Positions 1 to 14,367 of a stretch of DNA of 64,000 nt are shown piece after piece. Numbering within the stretch: position 1 is the first letter of the stretch; each line of letters starts with the position of its first letter. The DNA lies in assembly GCA_947044365.1 (NCBI GenBank), contig OX345636.1:36233212-36297211 (forward strand), written 5' to 3'. The translations under genes and the position numbers were made by a program. The DNA is from Petrosia ficiformis. Lineage: Eukaryota; Porifera; Demospongiae; Haplosclerida; Petrosiidae. The notes below the pieces were generated by a model, which had not been told where the DNA came from, ran no database searches, and saw nothing but the letters and a program-made list of their open reading frames with translations.

Positions 1-121
1 ATTGTACTTTGTGTCTTTCAGTATATCACGATATGATGTATGCAAGGGCATAATAAAGTCTGCCAAAAAATCAGTCTTCCATTCGTATTCTAGTTGCTTT
101 GGAAGTGTTAGTAAAACATTC
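1..121 (-). CDS. Tenth exon of the unknown gene, cut by window edge
   Basis: Reads NVLLTLPKQLEYEW to DILKDTKYN, forty codons open to position 1. The acceptor TACATACAG precedes it. No donor or stop is seen, so the exon and gene continue to the left of the window. Confidence 0.65.
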
Positions 122-3100
122 CTGTATGTATATAAAATCAAATATTAGTTAACTGCCTTTATTATACATTTGCATTAGTGTGGTAAAAGTAATGCAAGGG
201 CAGATTCAGAGACAGTGAAAAGGGGGTGCAAAAAAACTGCACACACAGTACACAAAAAAGTTTTGCTCATTAATTATTTATGATGGATGTGGTTAAAGAA
301 AACACATGTGAAGACTTACCTGCATGTACTAGTATTACACATTTACTAATATAAGATTCATGGTTATTGTATCAAGTATTCTAACAGCATTAGTGTATCT
401 AACATCTTTACTTGGTAAGTTTGACATTACCCCGACCCAATGACATATTACTAGTCAAAGTAAAGTATTAATCATCCAATCTTCCTAGGTCCAACACTAG
501 TCCAGTATAGAATGGACGCTTGGGTATGAGACACTTTGACCACACTTTAGTGTATACATGTCTTCTAGCTATAGAACAAGTATGAATCACTTTGGATATA
601 GCAGACAAATACTACAGGAACCCCATAAAAACGAAGTTAGTACTTTTCCCCCAGTAGAACCAAAAGGAGGAGAAATATATTTGATGATGACACTAAAGGT
701 GCATTTTTATTATTGAATTGTGTGATTAATGATGGTAGAGTATTATTTGTTTCTATATAATTATTTAAGACAGCAGTTAATTGATTGTCTTTAGAAATGT
801 TTGTTTGAGAATTACATGTAGATAAATGAATATGCTGTCAGACAATGTTGTAAATGCCTCTCTAAAATTTTGGATTGTCTTATTTTTTTCTGTCCAAACA
901 ATAACTGGCATTGTGACTAATATCAGTGTGTAAACCAAGGGGTTTGAAGATTACCTAAAAAAGATCCTTTAATTAAAAAAACCTACTTCCAAGCAGACAC
1001 TCCTGATGGTGCATCCTCTGAATTTACAAACCAGCTTGTGACAACTCCAGCCTTACATAATTCACTATTTAGGTGATGAAAAAATAGCTGGACATTTCCC
1101 TCATGGTAATACAAAGCATAATAAAGACCATAGCTATGTACAAACTTCCCCATCAATACTTAAAAAGGTTGAAGAAAAAAGTATAACTGAAACACCATCT
1201 AACATTTATAAGTCAGAAATCACACAGCCTGTTTAATTCCCTCATGGTAATACAAAGCATACTAAAGACCATAGCTATGTACAAACTTGCCCATCGATAC
1301 TTAGAAAGGTTGAAGAAAAAAGTATGACTGAAACACCATCTAACATTTATAAGTCAGAAATCACACAGCCTGTTTCTACTTCTTACTTGTCTGTCTTGCA
1401 ACCTCAAAATTCAAAACAAGTGGAAAACATTAGACTCAAAAAACTACAAAAACAGAGAATATCACATGATGCCCTTTCAATGTGCATGAGCTTGCTCATG
1501 ACTTATCTGAGTTTGATCACTCCATGCATACTTACTCTGACCTAGTTTCTGTGTTTGGTCAAAAAGCTTTGCTTTATGAGCTAGGCAAAGTACTCCTTCT
1601 CAAATCATTGCCACCGCAGTTACTATCTTATGATACCACCTTTCAACTTGGTGACTTCTACATTTCTGTGTTGTCATTTCATCATACACTATTTAAAGAA
1701 GCACCTACAATTCTGGCCGCCTTTCTGTTGAATGAAAGGAAATTTGAGGAACACCACAAAGAGATGCTTAATATATGCATCAAGTTGGTATAATTTCTCA
1801 GAACTGTTTCATACCCAATGAGGAACGAGCTATTGTCTATGCAATCTCAGACATTACCTCAAGCAGTTCAGTTACGGTGCTGATTACATCTTTAGAGATG
1901 CTACAAGGTGGTTAAGGAGTCATGGAGCACCAAGTCAGAATATCTTTGTTTACTTTGTTGACATTAGGACTTTGTTCCATCTCCAAAGAGAAGATAGCTA
2001 CACTAAAACTTTAGCCCAACTGAAACGAAAGTGGAGAGCACCTTTTTTGATTGCTACACAAGAAATATACATACGGATATCCATACAATTGCCTGATGGA
2101 CCATTGAATCATACAAGGTGTATAATCCATACAGTGGAGTGACAAATAATCAGGCTGAAGGGCTAAATTTCATATTAAAGCAGCTACAAGATTGGTGCGC
2201 AATCACATCTAGATTGCATGCTCGTTTATTTGTACTATCGCTGCACTGAGAAGAAGCTTTCCATTTGAACCTTAATCATTGTAAAAACGAATTGGTGCAC
2301 ATAGTACATGTGGGTGACAATTATTGGGGCTTCTTTTTCAACTGTGGGTTGTTCTGATGGCAAAGTAGGTTTGCTGGACTTTTTACATCTTCATCTATCA
2401 TCAACAGCTAGAAAATGTATTGCTGATGTTATGCAACACTCAGGAAAGAGAATTTTGATAAACATTAAGGATGTTCAAATGCAACGAGAAAGTAATGACT
2501 GTGCTGTTTTTTTAACTGTTAATCTGATCTTGTATTTCCTACAAGATGCAATGCATGCACATTAGTTTAAATGGTTGCAAGACCAGTACATCACACCATT
2601 ACCAATTTTAAAAAGGCAACCCCGTCGCTTAGTTGTATTGTATTACAAGCTTTGGAATTAGAAATTTACTGTTGGTGCCACCTGCCAGATGAAGGAACTA
2701 TGGTTGAATGTTTGAGGTGGTTCCACTTTCATTGTGTCAAACCAAGTGAAAAACTCACAGAAGGATCATGGTATTGCAGAGACTGTAATTAGTTAGTATA
2801 AATCATCAACAGAATACTAATACAACTGAATACTGATCTTATGAGTTTACATATCCATCGAGAACTCACAGATAAAATCACGAGATCGCTAACAAATTTG
2901 TTTCTGGACATGAAGCATTTTTGGCAAATTTTATCAGAGTGACATGTAATATTTTTGACAAAAGTATAATTATTATTATTATGGTTTTTATGGCCCGTAG
3001 GGCCATCCCTATGATTGCTTTCCCACGGGTTCAATGTATGTTTATATATATATATATTTTCTTGTGTCACCTACGCGAGTATGCGTTGTATACGTAGTTA

Positions 3101-6100
3101 AGGAAGTTACATCATTCCCGGGGGCTCGGTCAATTAATGGGCGTGGCGCGTAAAAGAATGCGCGATCAAGCTCTACAGACCAGCAGAAAGAAAACTGTGT
3201 AGCTTACGTAGAAACTGGAACAAATAGCTAGCTATCCTACCTGAAATATATTCTTAATGTTCTACAAGGTTCTTTAAAAGGTAAACAGAGTAGATAATCA
3301 AAATAATAACTATAATAGGCTGATGTGTTTCAGGCATCATAAAGTTAGCCATGATTACTGAATGATGGACACCACAAAGCAGTCATAGGGACACTTTTAT
3401 CTTTACTTAAATTTGTAAAGCAATCATAGGGATGTTTTTTGTTCTCAATATACACTTGTTTATGTAAACATCGTTGTCAAATAGTTAAAATTGAATATTT
3501 TCCAGGGGGGGAAGGGGTGGGGGGGGGGGGGGGGGGTGGGTGTTGTGTGGGCATGCCGCCCCCAAACCACTCAAGTTTGGGTGCCTCTAAGGAATTTATG
3601 ATCCTTCCAGATGGCCTAACCACCAGTCTTTTCCCTCTTACAGCCTTGAACTATCGCTTCAGTACCAATGTCAATTATACACACTGTGTCACCACCACAA
3701 TTCTCAACTACTCTCCAATTCTGCCCATCCCTAGAGCAGTCATGGTAATTATGATTGGGAAATGATAAACTATGTGTTTCCACTGTCCTCTTATCACATT
3801 CAGCCTTCGTATCAACTGCAACCTCCTGTTCCAGGATGTTATGCTCCTTCTACTGTCCCAAGATATCAGTAGTCATTTACCTATACACTGCACATCATCA
3901 TTACATCCTTTGGTTGCAATAATAAAAAAAATAGGTACAACAAGTCATTAGAGCCACCAGACGACTCATGTATATGTAATGCATAATTGATTTTTTTGTA
4001 AAGAGGAGATGTGGTCAGGACACATGGTCTCTATGTTTTCTTTTGAATTGATTCATTTGATTATAACTTTTTTGTTGAAGTCAGTCAGTATTGATATATA
4101 TATACTTTAAAATACGACATTGACGGAAAGTGGTGTTACATATAAAAACTCAAGATTGGTGGAAATTCATTGCTTCAAATAGTGGAACACCATAGTCAAA
4201 GTTTTGAAATCTATATTTTTATTGTAAACCAGAGTATGTGTTGATGCAAAAACCTTCCTTTTTTCCATCGGATCTAAATGTTCCCGATGAAGTTGCAGAA
4301 AAGCTAAATGATGCACACAAGCAGCACTTGTTCACCCTTTTGCATTACAAAAATATTTATCTTACAGAAAATGTAATAGTCTTATATATTCTCCAATATC
4401 CTAATATATATGTATATATTATGTAATGCTACAAGTGCTATATCACATTTATAAGCACCGAGCCAGAGGGCGAGGTTGCTTATAAATGTGATATTGCACG
4501 AGTTATTAATATATGTCATGATGAAGCCACACACGTACGTGTATATGCACGGACTAGCATGCTCAGAACTGAGCACATGCCACACTTCTATTCGAGGATA
4601 GGTGAGTAGCTGTGACAGCGTTGTCAGACTGATTTTGCCCATGACTACTGATACAGTATCTCACATGAATAAAGAAAACGAAAGTCAATTGTAAACGGCC
4701 ATGAAAGTGAGCCGCCTCCATCAAAAAAGAAACGATTGTTTTTGTCTTTAAAGAAGCGATTTAAATCTACTGATCAAGACTGATCAAGATGAACTCGAGG
4801 AAATGTCCATCACATCCTTATTGTCAACTGCCGCAATATTATCTAATGTCAATGCCGTTCTACCCTGAGAGTGGTAATGATGTATTTCCAGTGCCATCTT
4901 TTCCTCCTGACTTTAACAAAAGACTACAAAAATCTACTGTGATTGTATTTAAAACTCCAGGAAAAGTTTATCATAATTACTACGTTTCAGTAAATGTGTG
5001 ATAAGAAATTGCTCAATTACAAATACTTCCACAGTTTACCTTGCTTCGAGGAGAGTGCAGACTTTTCTTCCAGGATTCACAAGTTCTTTAAGATGTTTTG
5101 GCATAAAGTAACAATCTGATGTAGATCTTATAATCACTTGAAACTGTAATCCTTCCTCTAACCACTGAATGTGGCTTGGTGCTGATGTAACTTGACGATA
5201 GTTAATCTTATCAGCATACTACAGAAGGGATAAATATAGAATTTTTCATAGTAAAAGTTTAAAATCATAATTCTGTGTTTGTGTTTGCACTAGATGCTCA
5301 TACCTGGTTGCCTACTTCCATTTTGTCAGCTTGAAATAATGTAGCGTACCAAAAGTAATTAATATTAATGCTTGTGGTATAGAACCGTCACCACAATAAG
5401 GGTGATTGAAAAACAAGTATTCCCAGATGTCATTAACAGAAAATAATTATTAGATTATAATAATTATATATAATTACATAATATACTACGGCTTTGAAGT
5501 GTATTCAATGAATATATACCACAAGGTGCTAAGCTGACAGAGCACAATGAGGTGAAATACCAGGTGTGAAACAGTCATGACAAGTGGGAATACGCTTCAG
5601 ACATTTGGTTCAAAAATATACACTGTGGTTGATGAAGTCATAATGTAACAGACATCATCTGAACCACAATGCTTAATAAGTAGCATGGTGAGAAGATCTA
5701 GCTCCTAAAAAGACAAAGCCTTGTTTCTCAATTACCAAATCTAAGATTCCTGGTTATGACTTACAAACTAAATGTCCTTGCTTAGAGATTTATTGTTAAA
5801 TTTATATTTTTTTACAAAGATGAACTCCTAAGAGCTAACATAATAAAGTACTAAGGAAACTTTATTGTGTTTGGCATATGGAAATATAAACCTGGCAGAC
5901 CATCATGGCATAAAGCTTCAGGTTCCTCAATGTTTTCAATAGCAATGTTTTTATGTACTCATTTGCCCATGTCTTTAGGTTTCCGAAAAATGTAGTATTC
6001 ATAGGCAATTGACAGAAAATAATTGCAGTCACTCTTCGCTCTGCCTACAAAGGCAAAAACTAATAAGACTTTTAAGATGAGGTTTAATGATATTTAACAG

Positions 6101-9100
6101 TTGAGGTAGTCTCATACATAGGCTATTTAGGAAGGCAGAGAAAAAGAGCCTAGAATACAACTGTTTGCACATGCACTAATTAATTTCTCAAATTTTGGAG
6201 GTGATTGTGACACTATTCGAATCTTACCATTTCACTTTGCTAATAGGTAGTATAATCATTATAGCTAGTTTTTTCCAGCAATCTCTATTCTGTACAGCAC
6301 CTTGGATATCCTGATGTCGTTCCAAACCAGGGAGCAGATATTGGCTGTGTTACATTATGTACTACAAACTGACACACCCTTCAGTGACCACGTGCTTTAT
6401 TGCCTGTTAAGTAGCACATACTCCCTTGACCATGACTTGGCACATGCACAAATTTGTAGGCACCCTACAGCCATCACGACACATTACAGTTGTTCTACCT
6501 CGATATTTTGCTGGTCATGCCTAAGACAGTGAGGAAACAATGTAGCCCTCGGTTCTGCATCTGTTGGGAGAAGGTCTACTATTGCCACCAGCTCATTAAT
6601 GATGTCATTGGGATCAACATCAGCCATTACACTCTCAAACAGCAGCTCAGCCACAGCACCACCATCAGGTACGTCAAGCAGTTTGTACAGTGTTGTCATA
6701 GAAGTCTCCAAGCTCATGTTATCAGGTCTATACCAAACATCCCCAATTTTGTAAGTCCCACATGCTTTGCCTGGGACCTCTTAAAAGTGACTAATAGGGT
6801 TTTTGTTATGGGCTTCCATAAATACATAGGTTTGTGTTGTAGACAAATCCATAAGGTACTCAACTTCCACTTCCCCTCTGTCGCCCTGACTCTATTTGCG
6901 AGGCATGCCCACCTAATGTCAGAGCTCTCGTGCCAAGGATGGTACCATGCCTTATACAAATAAGCTTGTCATACCCAACTGTTAATTCCATTCTCCCAGA
7001 TACCTATACTCTAAGAAGCCACAGCAAACTGCTTAGCACTCATTACAGTTCTTAACTTTCTTCTAGGTCCGAGATCCATCCCCGGGGTGTCGGTATATCC
7101 TACCATCACCTCAGCATAGTATTCTTTCCCACTTCTACCTAGTTCTGTTCCTCCTGTACTGCAATATATACATGTGTTGCCCCGCTGCTTGGAGTTAATA
7201 TTTCATCTAGAGTAGATGATACATCTACCAATCCTGGAGTTAACATGCAAGCAACAGAAATGTGTCAAGGATCCATCAAGAATGTTAACCCGAGTAAAGA
7301 TTCCTCATGCTGAGGTTAAAATTCATGAAATATCTGTGTATGGATACATTAGAGTCTACTCCTGATTGTGAAGAACTTCACGAATCTATTTTCTTGCCAT
7401 CTGATGACAGGAAAGAATACTCTCCAGGTTTATGAAAAAGCATTTTAATGACTTGTGAAATTTCAGCTACAATAGGAGATAACACTCAACCCACTCAAAA
7501 AAAAATCATGTATATTATTATGGTATTGAGGTGATCAGTTTAGACCTTCTTTTTCCAGAATTCCATGATGCTATTCACAAAGGTGGTGGCCTCCATGTAG
7601 TCAGATGTGGCCTCCATGCTATTCAGAGCACTTGGTCATCAAAACTATGCCATCGATGCATTTACAATACTCACTGCTTATCATTGGCTTCTTTCTCCTA
7701 GAACGAGAGAGCAGTTGGTATAGTCTGAATTCATCAATGTTCACGGGTATCCTGATAAGAACACTCCTTGTGATTTTCACATGCATATGAACAAAGTCAT
7801 CAAATCCTGAGTCCACAACCCGAGAGCCAACAAGGGTGAGAACGCCATGCAAAGAATTTTCATGTGTTTGGATACTCTTTCCCTAATATTGGATGGGTAC
7901 AATGAGGAACATGATGGCAAACAAACCACTTCCATATAACCCTACATAAGTACAGCTCTTTGCATTTTGCTTTATAAGTACTTATGCAGGGTTATATGGA
8001 AGTGGTTTGTTTAATATTGGGTTCCACCTAACCTTGTTCACATGCTTTTTGGGTTTTGACATTCCTACATCTTCTTTCATTTTATTGGAAATGTTTTTTA
8101 TTATTCTTGTTTCCATTGTTTTTTTTCTGAATGGTCTGAATATTATTATTATATAATGGCTTTAATATTAATAAGTTTTAAATTCATTATTATAAGAATG
8201 TATTTCCTCACAAATTTAATTATGATACCAGCACTTCCATGTTTGAGTATACAAATGCGTATGCTCAATTAAATACCACGTGGGTTGATTAATGAAAATG
8301 GTGTCCGATTTGAGATCAAATCTTTGTAGTCGCTGAGACTGTCTTCTTTCATAGTATCTGTAGATATCATCTTCCTACTTTTAGACCAAAATTTCACTAT
8401 TAATGTGACTGGAATTGTGCTAAAATCAATGTGATAGTTCAACAAACAAATAAATGATTTGTCTGGAAAATAATAATAATAATGATATTTGGCTTTGGTC
8501 AAATAAGGTTAATGCTGGATGGCAGCAAGTCAGTGCATTACTGTAAATTAAACCTGTAATGAAGGGCGTGGCTGGCGGGCTAGAATACTATTAATAGTGG
8601 TCCCACGTGATGCGCTCTCATTTGTTTATCAAGTAGTGCTGTTGTGGGTGCAAAAGTATTGAATTAGATCATTTTTCCCCTCCCTCTCTTTTCCCTCCTT
8701 TTTTCTTTTTTCTCTGTTTCTTCAATTTTGTTGGAGTAATGTGACCATGTGTAAGGGTTCCTTCTCATTGATATACAGTGGGTGTTGGGCTACTCCAGCC
8801 TAGCGTGGCCTGGATGTATGTCCAGACACCCAGTGTTCCATTAAATAATAATCTTAATAATATGATGATTTTGCCAGTTTCCTACTTGCAGGCTCTCTAC
8901 CTTAAAGATGAACTCCAACTGTCTAGAAGATGTTGTTAGTCATAGAAACACTAGGTATGAAAAGGTATGTGTTTATTAAAACTTGTCTCTATAATTTTAG
9001 CAGAGATTTCAGCTCATCACTTGCAATTGAAATGTAAGGGCAGCCATTTTTTTCCCGTGCCCATCCCTACATAGAGAGTACTACCATACTCTCTGATTCA

Positions 9101-12100
9101 TATTTCCTAGCACATACATCACAACGACACCCCATTAGTGAATGATCATGTTTATACAACTGAAAGTCACCACAACGAGTGTCACGTCAGCATATTGTAT
9201 TATTTTCACAATAGTCAGTAATCAATATTTCTTCACAGTGCAATCTCTCACCATCTCTTCCAACTGTAGTAATAACTCTCTAGCTTTCTAATTATGTGTG
9301 TATGTAGGGGGAGTGTTTTAAATATTCAACAACCATTTCCTGTTTGCATAGCACTATAAAAGTAGAATTCCTTATATGGAATTTTCATTAATAAAATTAG
9401 ACAGTCTGTGTTCTAGGGTTGGATGCTCCTTCTCGGCTTCGCTGCTAATAAGCTACTGATAATAATGTAACAATGGACATTGTTATAAACGTATCATAAC
9501 AGATTTTACATAGCAATTAGTGTTCACTATATTACATGATTTTTGTTCTCTGAAAGTTCTATATAATGTTGTCTCTGTTCTCTGTTATCTCTTCTCTATC
9601 TCTTGTGTCTCTATATAACCACCCATTATTATTCAATTTCCACTCAAAGCAAGTCTTGTTGCAATAATGGTAGTAATTTTATGCAATAATGAAAGTTATA
9701 TGTGTTTATAACTTTATATATAGTGGTATAAATAAGGTTTGTTGTACATCTAATTAACTTGAAGCAAAGTAAGTGTATTTGCATTCATTTTTTGCTAAAA
9801 GGTAATTACAATGATTTTTAACTGAAATGATTATTATCTACATAATATATCTTTATTGAAAAAAGTTGTAGTGGCTAACCTTTAATAAATGAGTTCCCCA
9901 ATGTTTTTGCAGTTCACCTTTCAATGCACCAGTTTCTTTCAATATTTTCTGCGCTATAACAACTGAAATATAAATAAGAAAATTAAAGTAAATCTACTGT
10001 ACCAATCTTAAGGTGTTAACTCAAGTAAAACATCACATAGGATAGTATTAACTTCTATTGTTGGAGGTTTACAATAAATGGTTCCATCCAGTGTGCTCCT
10101 CCTTGGGGAGGTGTGGCTAATTAACTATTTAACCACACATACCCAGAAATCGCATTAGAAACTGATGTCATGGACACAAAATTATGGATACACAGACCGT
10201 CAAGATAATTACCATAGCAACAAACTTAAATATTTCTATTTTAACAAACAAATAATAATAATAATTTTTATTATTTGATTATCATAAATCATTGCTGTAT
10301 TTCATCTTTCTTTGACAATTTTTCATTCATTCTTGCTTCTATCAGCTCAGTCTTCAAAAGACAACATTTAATATGATTATGACAAATTAATCTGCCAACT
10401 TTGTGGAAAGAATGTAGTCTTTGAAGTTCAATTTCAAAAGCTGTGTCAAATGTACGTGGTATATAACTGTGGGAATCGACATTCAAGGTTAGAAAACTTG
10501 AATGGACTACTATGGGAAGACACATAAAACAGGAGCTGCTATGTACCAACAAAATCATACTCCTCCATACTGTCATAATCATATTAAATGTTCTCTTTTA
10601 ACCATGTGATTATAAGAAAATTAGCTACACAATATGTAAAACAGTACACAATCTTACTCATTGGAATAGCTTTAGAGAAGAAGTCATAAGGAAGTTCTGG
10701 CTTTGTGAGTGTCCAGTGGTCTAAAAGATACAAGAAAGAATACCCAATACTCTTCCATCTTGTCTTTGGTGTCCCACTGATTTTCTCTGGTCTAAATAAA
10801 ACGTATCCACATTATTGCTTAGTTAGCCATTTTGTATAAGTCGTTTTCTCCCTGTTGTATCAGTTTTTGTAGAAATTGATTACCTACTCCTGACGTTAAT
10901 TGATTTAGATCATATAATACCCGGAATGACGAAACTTATAAGTCATTCACATTCACAATGACCTCAGCTCTTATAACCTTCACAACTTTCACACAATTCA
11001 ATCCTTCCCTTCTTTCTTTTGTACATTAAATTTCAATTCATAGCTTCATTATTGAGTTACAGTATAATCATGTATTAACCTTATGACATTAAACTATACA
11101 CTATAGTACGCCATCATATCCTAATTTTGAGGACATTGTGAATGTGAACATACTTTACATTATACAACATATTTGACACGAGCAAATACACTATAATTGT
11201 AATTATCATGTATGCCCTATGGAAACCAATCATTTATATATTATAGAGGTAACTTGAAACACATGCTAATTGTATACTCTATTTTGACAAATACTTAGCA
11301 TTAGTTAGTGAAATCCACATGAAGGTAAAAAAAAACCGCGTTTTAAAATGAAACTTTAGTTTCCCTTCAAAGGGAAATTGTTTGTGGTAACACCTATACA
11401 TATACAAGAAGGAAATAAATTCATTCATAAAACAATAAAATTGATTCTGAAGTCTCCACATCCCTCTAGTACATGTTTTTTTTTATAATATCATTGCTTT
11501 ACAAGCATCATACATCCATTGTTCTATGTTTGCTTTCACCAATTGTGATAGACTGAACCTTTGACTTAATTAAATGTCTTGTGTGTGTATGTATGTATAA
11601 TAATTATGTTTTCCTTGATTAGCTATCTCTGTCCTATGCGGTTTGGTTGACTTATTTTCACCTTTATGTGCTAATAGATTGCTGCCCTTATACTTATCTT
11701 TTGTCCTTATCATTATTCATTCTTAGCTTTAGCCTTATCTTTGTGATTGTCTTTTTGTTTTTGGTTTTGTATAGAAGTAGATGTATTTTCCTTAGTCAGA
11801 TAGTAGTTATTTTGAATTATCACTGTATACAGTTATTATTAGTTGCTAGTACTTAAAGCACTTTGAGTTGGAAATATAGTCTCTTGTAGCTCGAATAGTA
11901 TCCATTGAGGGATCTATCACACCAATCAATAATTGCTTATATAATAACCAAACGTTTCGGTAGTTGTATAACTACCATCATCAGTAGTATAATAATAATC
12001 ACAAAAAAACATTCTACTATTTATACTACATTAGACTGTACAAGATACTAAGGAGCATGCATAATGTTGTAGAGATCAAATGCACTATTCTGTGTCACAC

Positions 12101-14319
12101 GTATTTGGTTGTGTGTCAAACTTGTGACTGGATTGCGGCGTCAGGTAGACATCAGGCAGTAGTTCTTTATCTCTATTCAGTGCATCTTCCTCTTTGTGTA
12201 TGAGCCAAGACTCCATTGCACATCGAGGATGTGTGAAGGCATGTCAATTGATTACTGTGGTGTTGTCCCAATCAAATCTGTGATTGGTAGAGATTACATG
12301 CTCAGCTACTAATGTTTACATCAAATGTGCGGTCAGCTCTTTGATGCTCTTTTATACGTTGTGCAAGAGTTTTTCCTGTCTGTCCGATGTAAGACTTGCA
12401 ACAATCAGAACAAGGAATCTTGTAAACAACTCCTGTTTGTTGGTGAGCTGGGACAGGGTCCTTAGGGTGACACAAGATTTGTCTGATAGTCCTGGTTGGT
12501 CTGAAAAAGGTCCGGATGTTTAAGGGTTGTAGTACCCTTTGGATAGCTCCTGATGGTCCTTTCAGGTATGGGAGAGTGAGGGTAGTAAGCCCTTCCATTT
12601 CTGGTGGTGAAGTTGGACGTGGGGGTGACGACTAGAGTGAACGAATCTCTCAAAATAACCATTATCCTGAAGTGCTTTGGATACATGGAGCTCTTCGATA
12701 GATTTTAATGACATTAAAACCATAGGGTATCTATGGTTATCAGAGAACCAGGGCATAATTAAATATTCATTGTTTTATTAATCAATTATTTATTATTGGT
12801 TATTATAATTATTAGCGATTTTTAATAGTTAATCAAAAACTTGCACGTATAATATTAATATAATATAATAGGAAAGGTGGAGTTTCTGTTCTATTTACAA
12901 AAGTAATATCCTTGAGTTCTTGTGCTTCTGTGCAAACTGCAATACTAAGTCCTCCAATGAGTTCCATAACATGGACGAGAGATCTTTCTCTACACACAGG
13001 AGAGGTAGACTATCGAGTCTTTGCTGTGTCATAGTGGAATGCAAGTACGTCTTAAGGTGACGAAGACTAGAAAAACTATGTTCAACAGAGGCAGTAGAGG
13101 TACCAAGTGTCAACGCTACAGTTTACCAGGGCATTTCCCTGGTATGCCCGGGCCTAGATATGCCTATGATTAAAACACCACAGTAATCGATCGACATGCT
13201 TTTACACATCCTCGATGTACAATGGAGTCTTGGCACATACACAAAGAGGAAGATGCTTTGAATAGAGAAAAAGACCTACTGCCTGATGTCTGCCTAACTG
13301 ACACTGCAATCCAGTCACAAGTTTGACACACAACCAAATGCATGTGACACAGAACAGTGTGTGTGACCTCTACAACATTATGCATGCTCCTTAGTATAAA
13401 TAGTAGAATTTTTTTTTTTGTGGTTATTATTATACAACTGATGATGGTAGTTGTATAACTACCAAAACATTTGGTTATTATAAAAACAATTGTTGATTGG
13501 TAAAAGCAAACATAGAATGGATATTAAACTACCCAATCATTCAGGACATTTAAATAAGCATCATACATAGATGTGCCATTTGTATTTGCAATACATACCT
13601 GTATTGTGCAATGGTTTCCATGACCTTTTGTGGCTTTAGCGTGATCAATTCACCACATTTCTGCATGAATCTGTCAACAGCATTATTTCCATCATGACAG
13701 ATATAAACTTCCTCATTACTACAAAAAAATCAAGAGAGATAACATTACTTGAATTTATGCTATTGTTTTTCTAACACAGCAATAAATTACCAATTATAAC
13801 AATTTATTTCAATGGTGCATGGTGCAATTAATAATAATGAGAAGTAACACAATACATAGTGCAATTGTAATATGAAATACTAGTTACAGTATTAGATAGA
13901 ACAGCTATAATTATAGTTTCGCAACCTACAAGCACAGCACACTAACTGGAGCACATTCTTTTATGTGCCTCGCCCATTAATTGACCGAGCCCCCTGGAAT
14001 GACACAACTCCCTAAATATGTACACACTCTAAAAATTGATTTGTTGTTTTAACAATTTTATATGTTAAAACAGTATCATACACAATTATTATGTCTTTCT
14101 TCTGTGTTCTATCTGTTAGTGGATATGAGTGTATACTCTCATAGCACACTGAATTAGCTGCTCTATAAAAAATAAACATTTCACAAATAGCTTCCCACAC
14201 TATTAGCCAAATGATCGTTCTGTGTGAATGATTTAGCTCATTTAATAATTACTCTAATTATAGTTCATGGGTGATTAATTAACTAGTGAGGGAAAGTGTA
14301 GGACATTCCTCATAGTGTG

Positions 14320-14367
<48 letters not shown>

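Noticed and set aside
3439..3765. Open frame with a poly-Gly stretch
   Set aside because: Produced by the poly-G tract; no homology or splice context.
11647..11856. Plus-strand hydrophobic frame
   Set aside because: T-rich sequence gives Leu/Phe/Ile by composition; no motif and no splice context.
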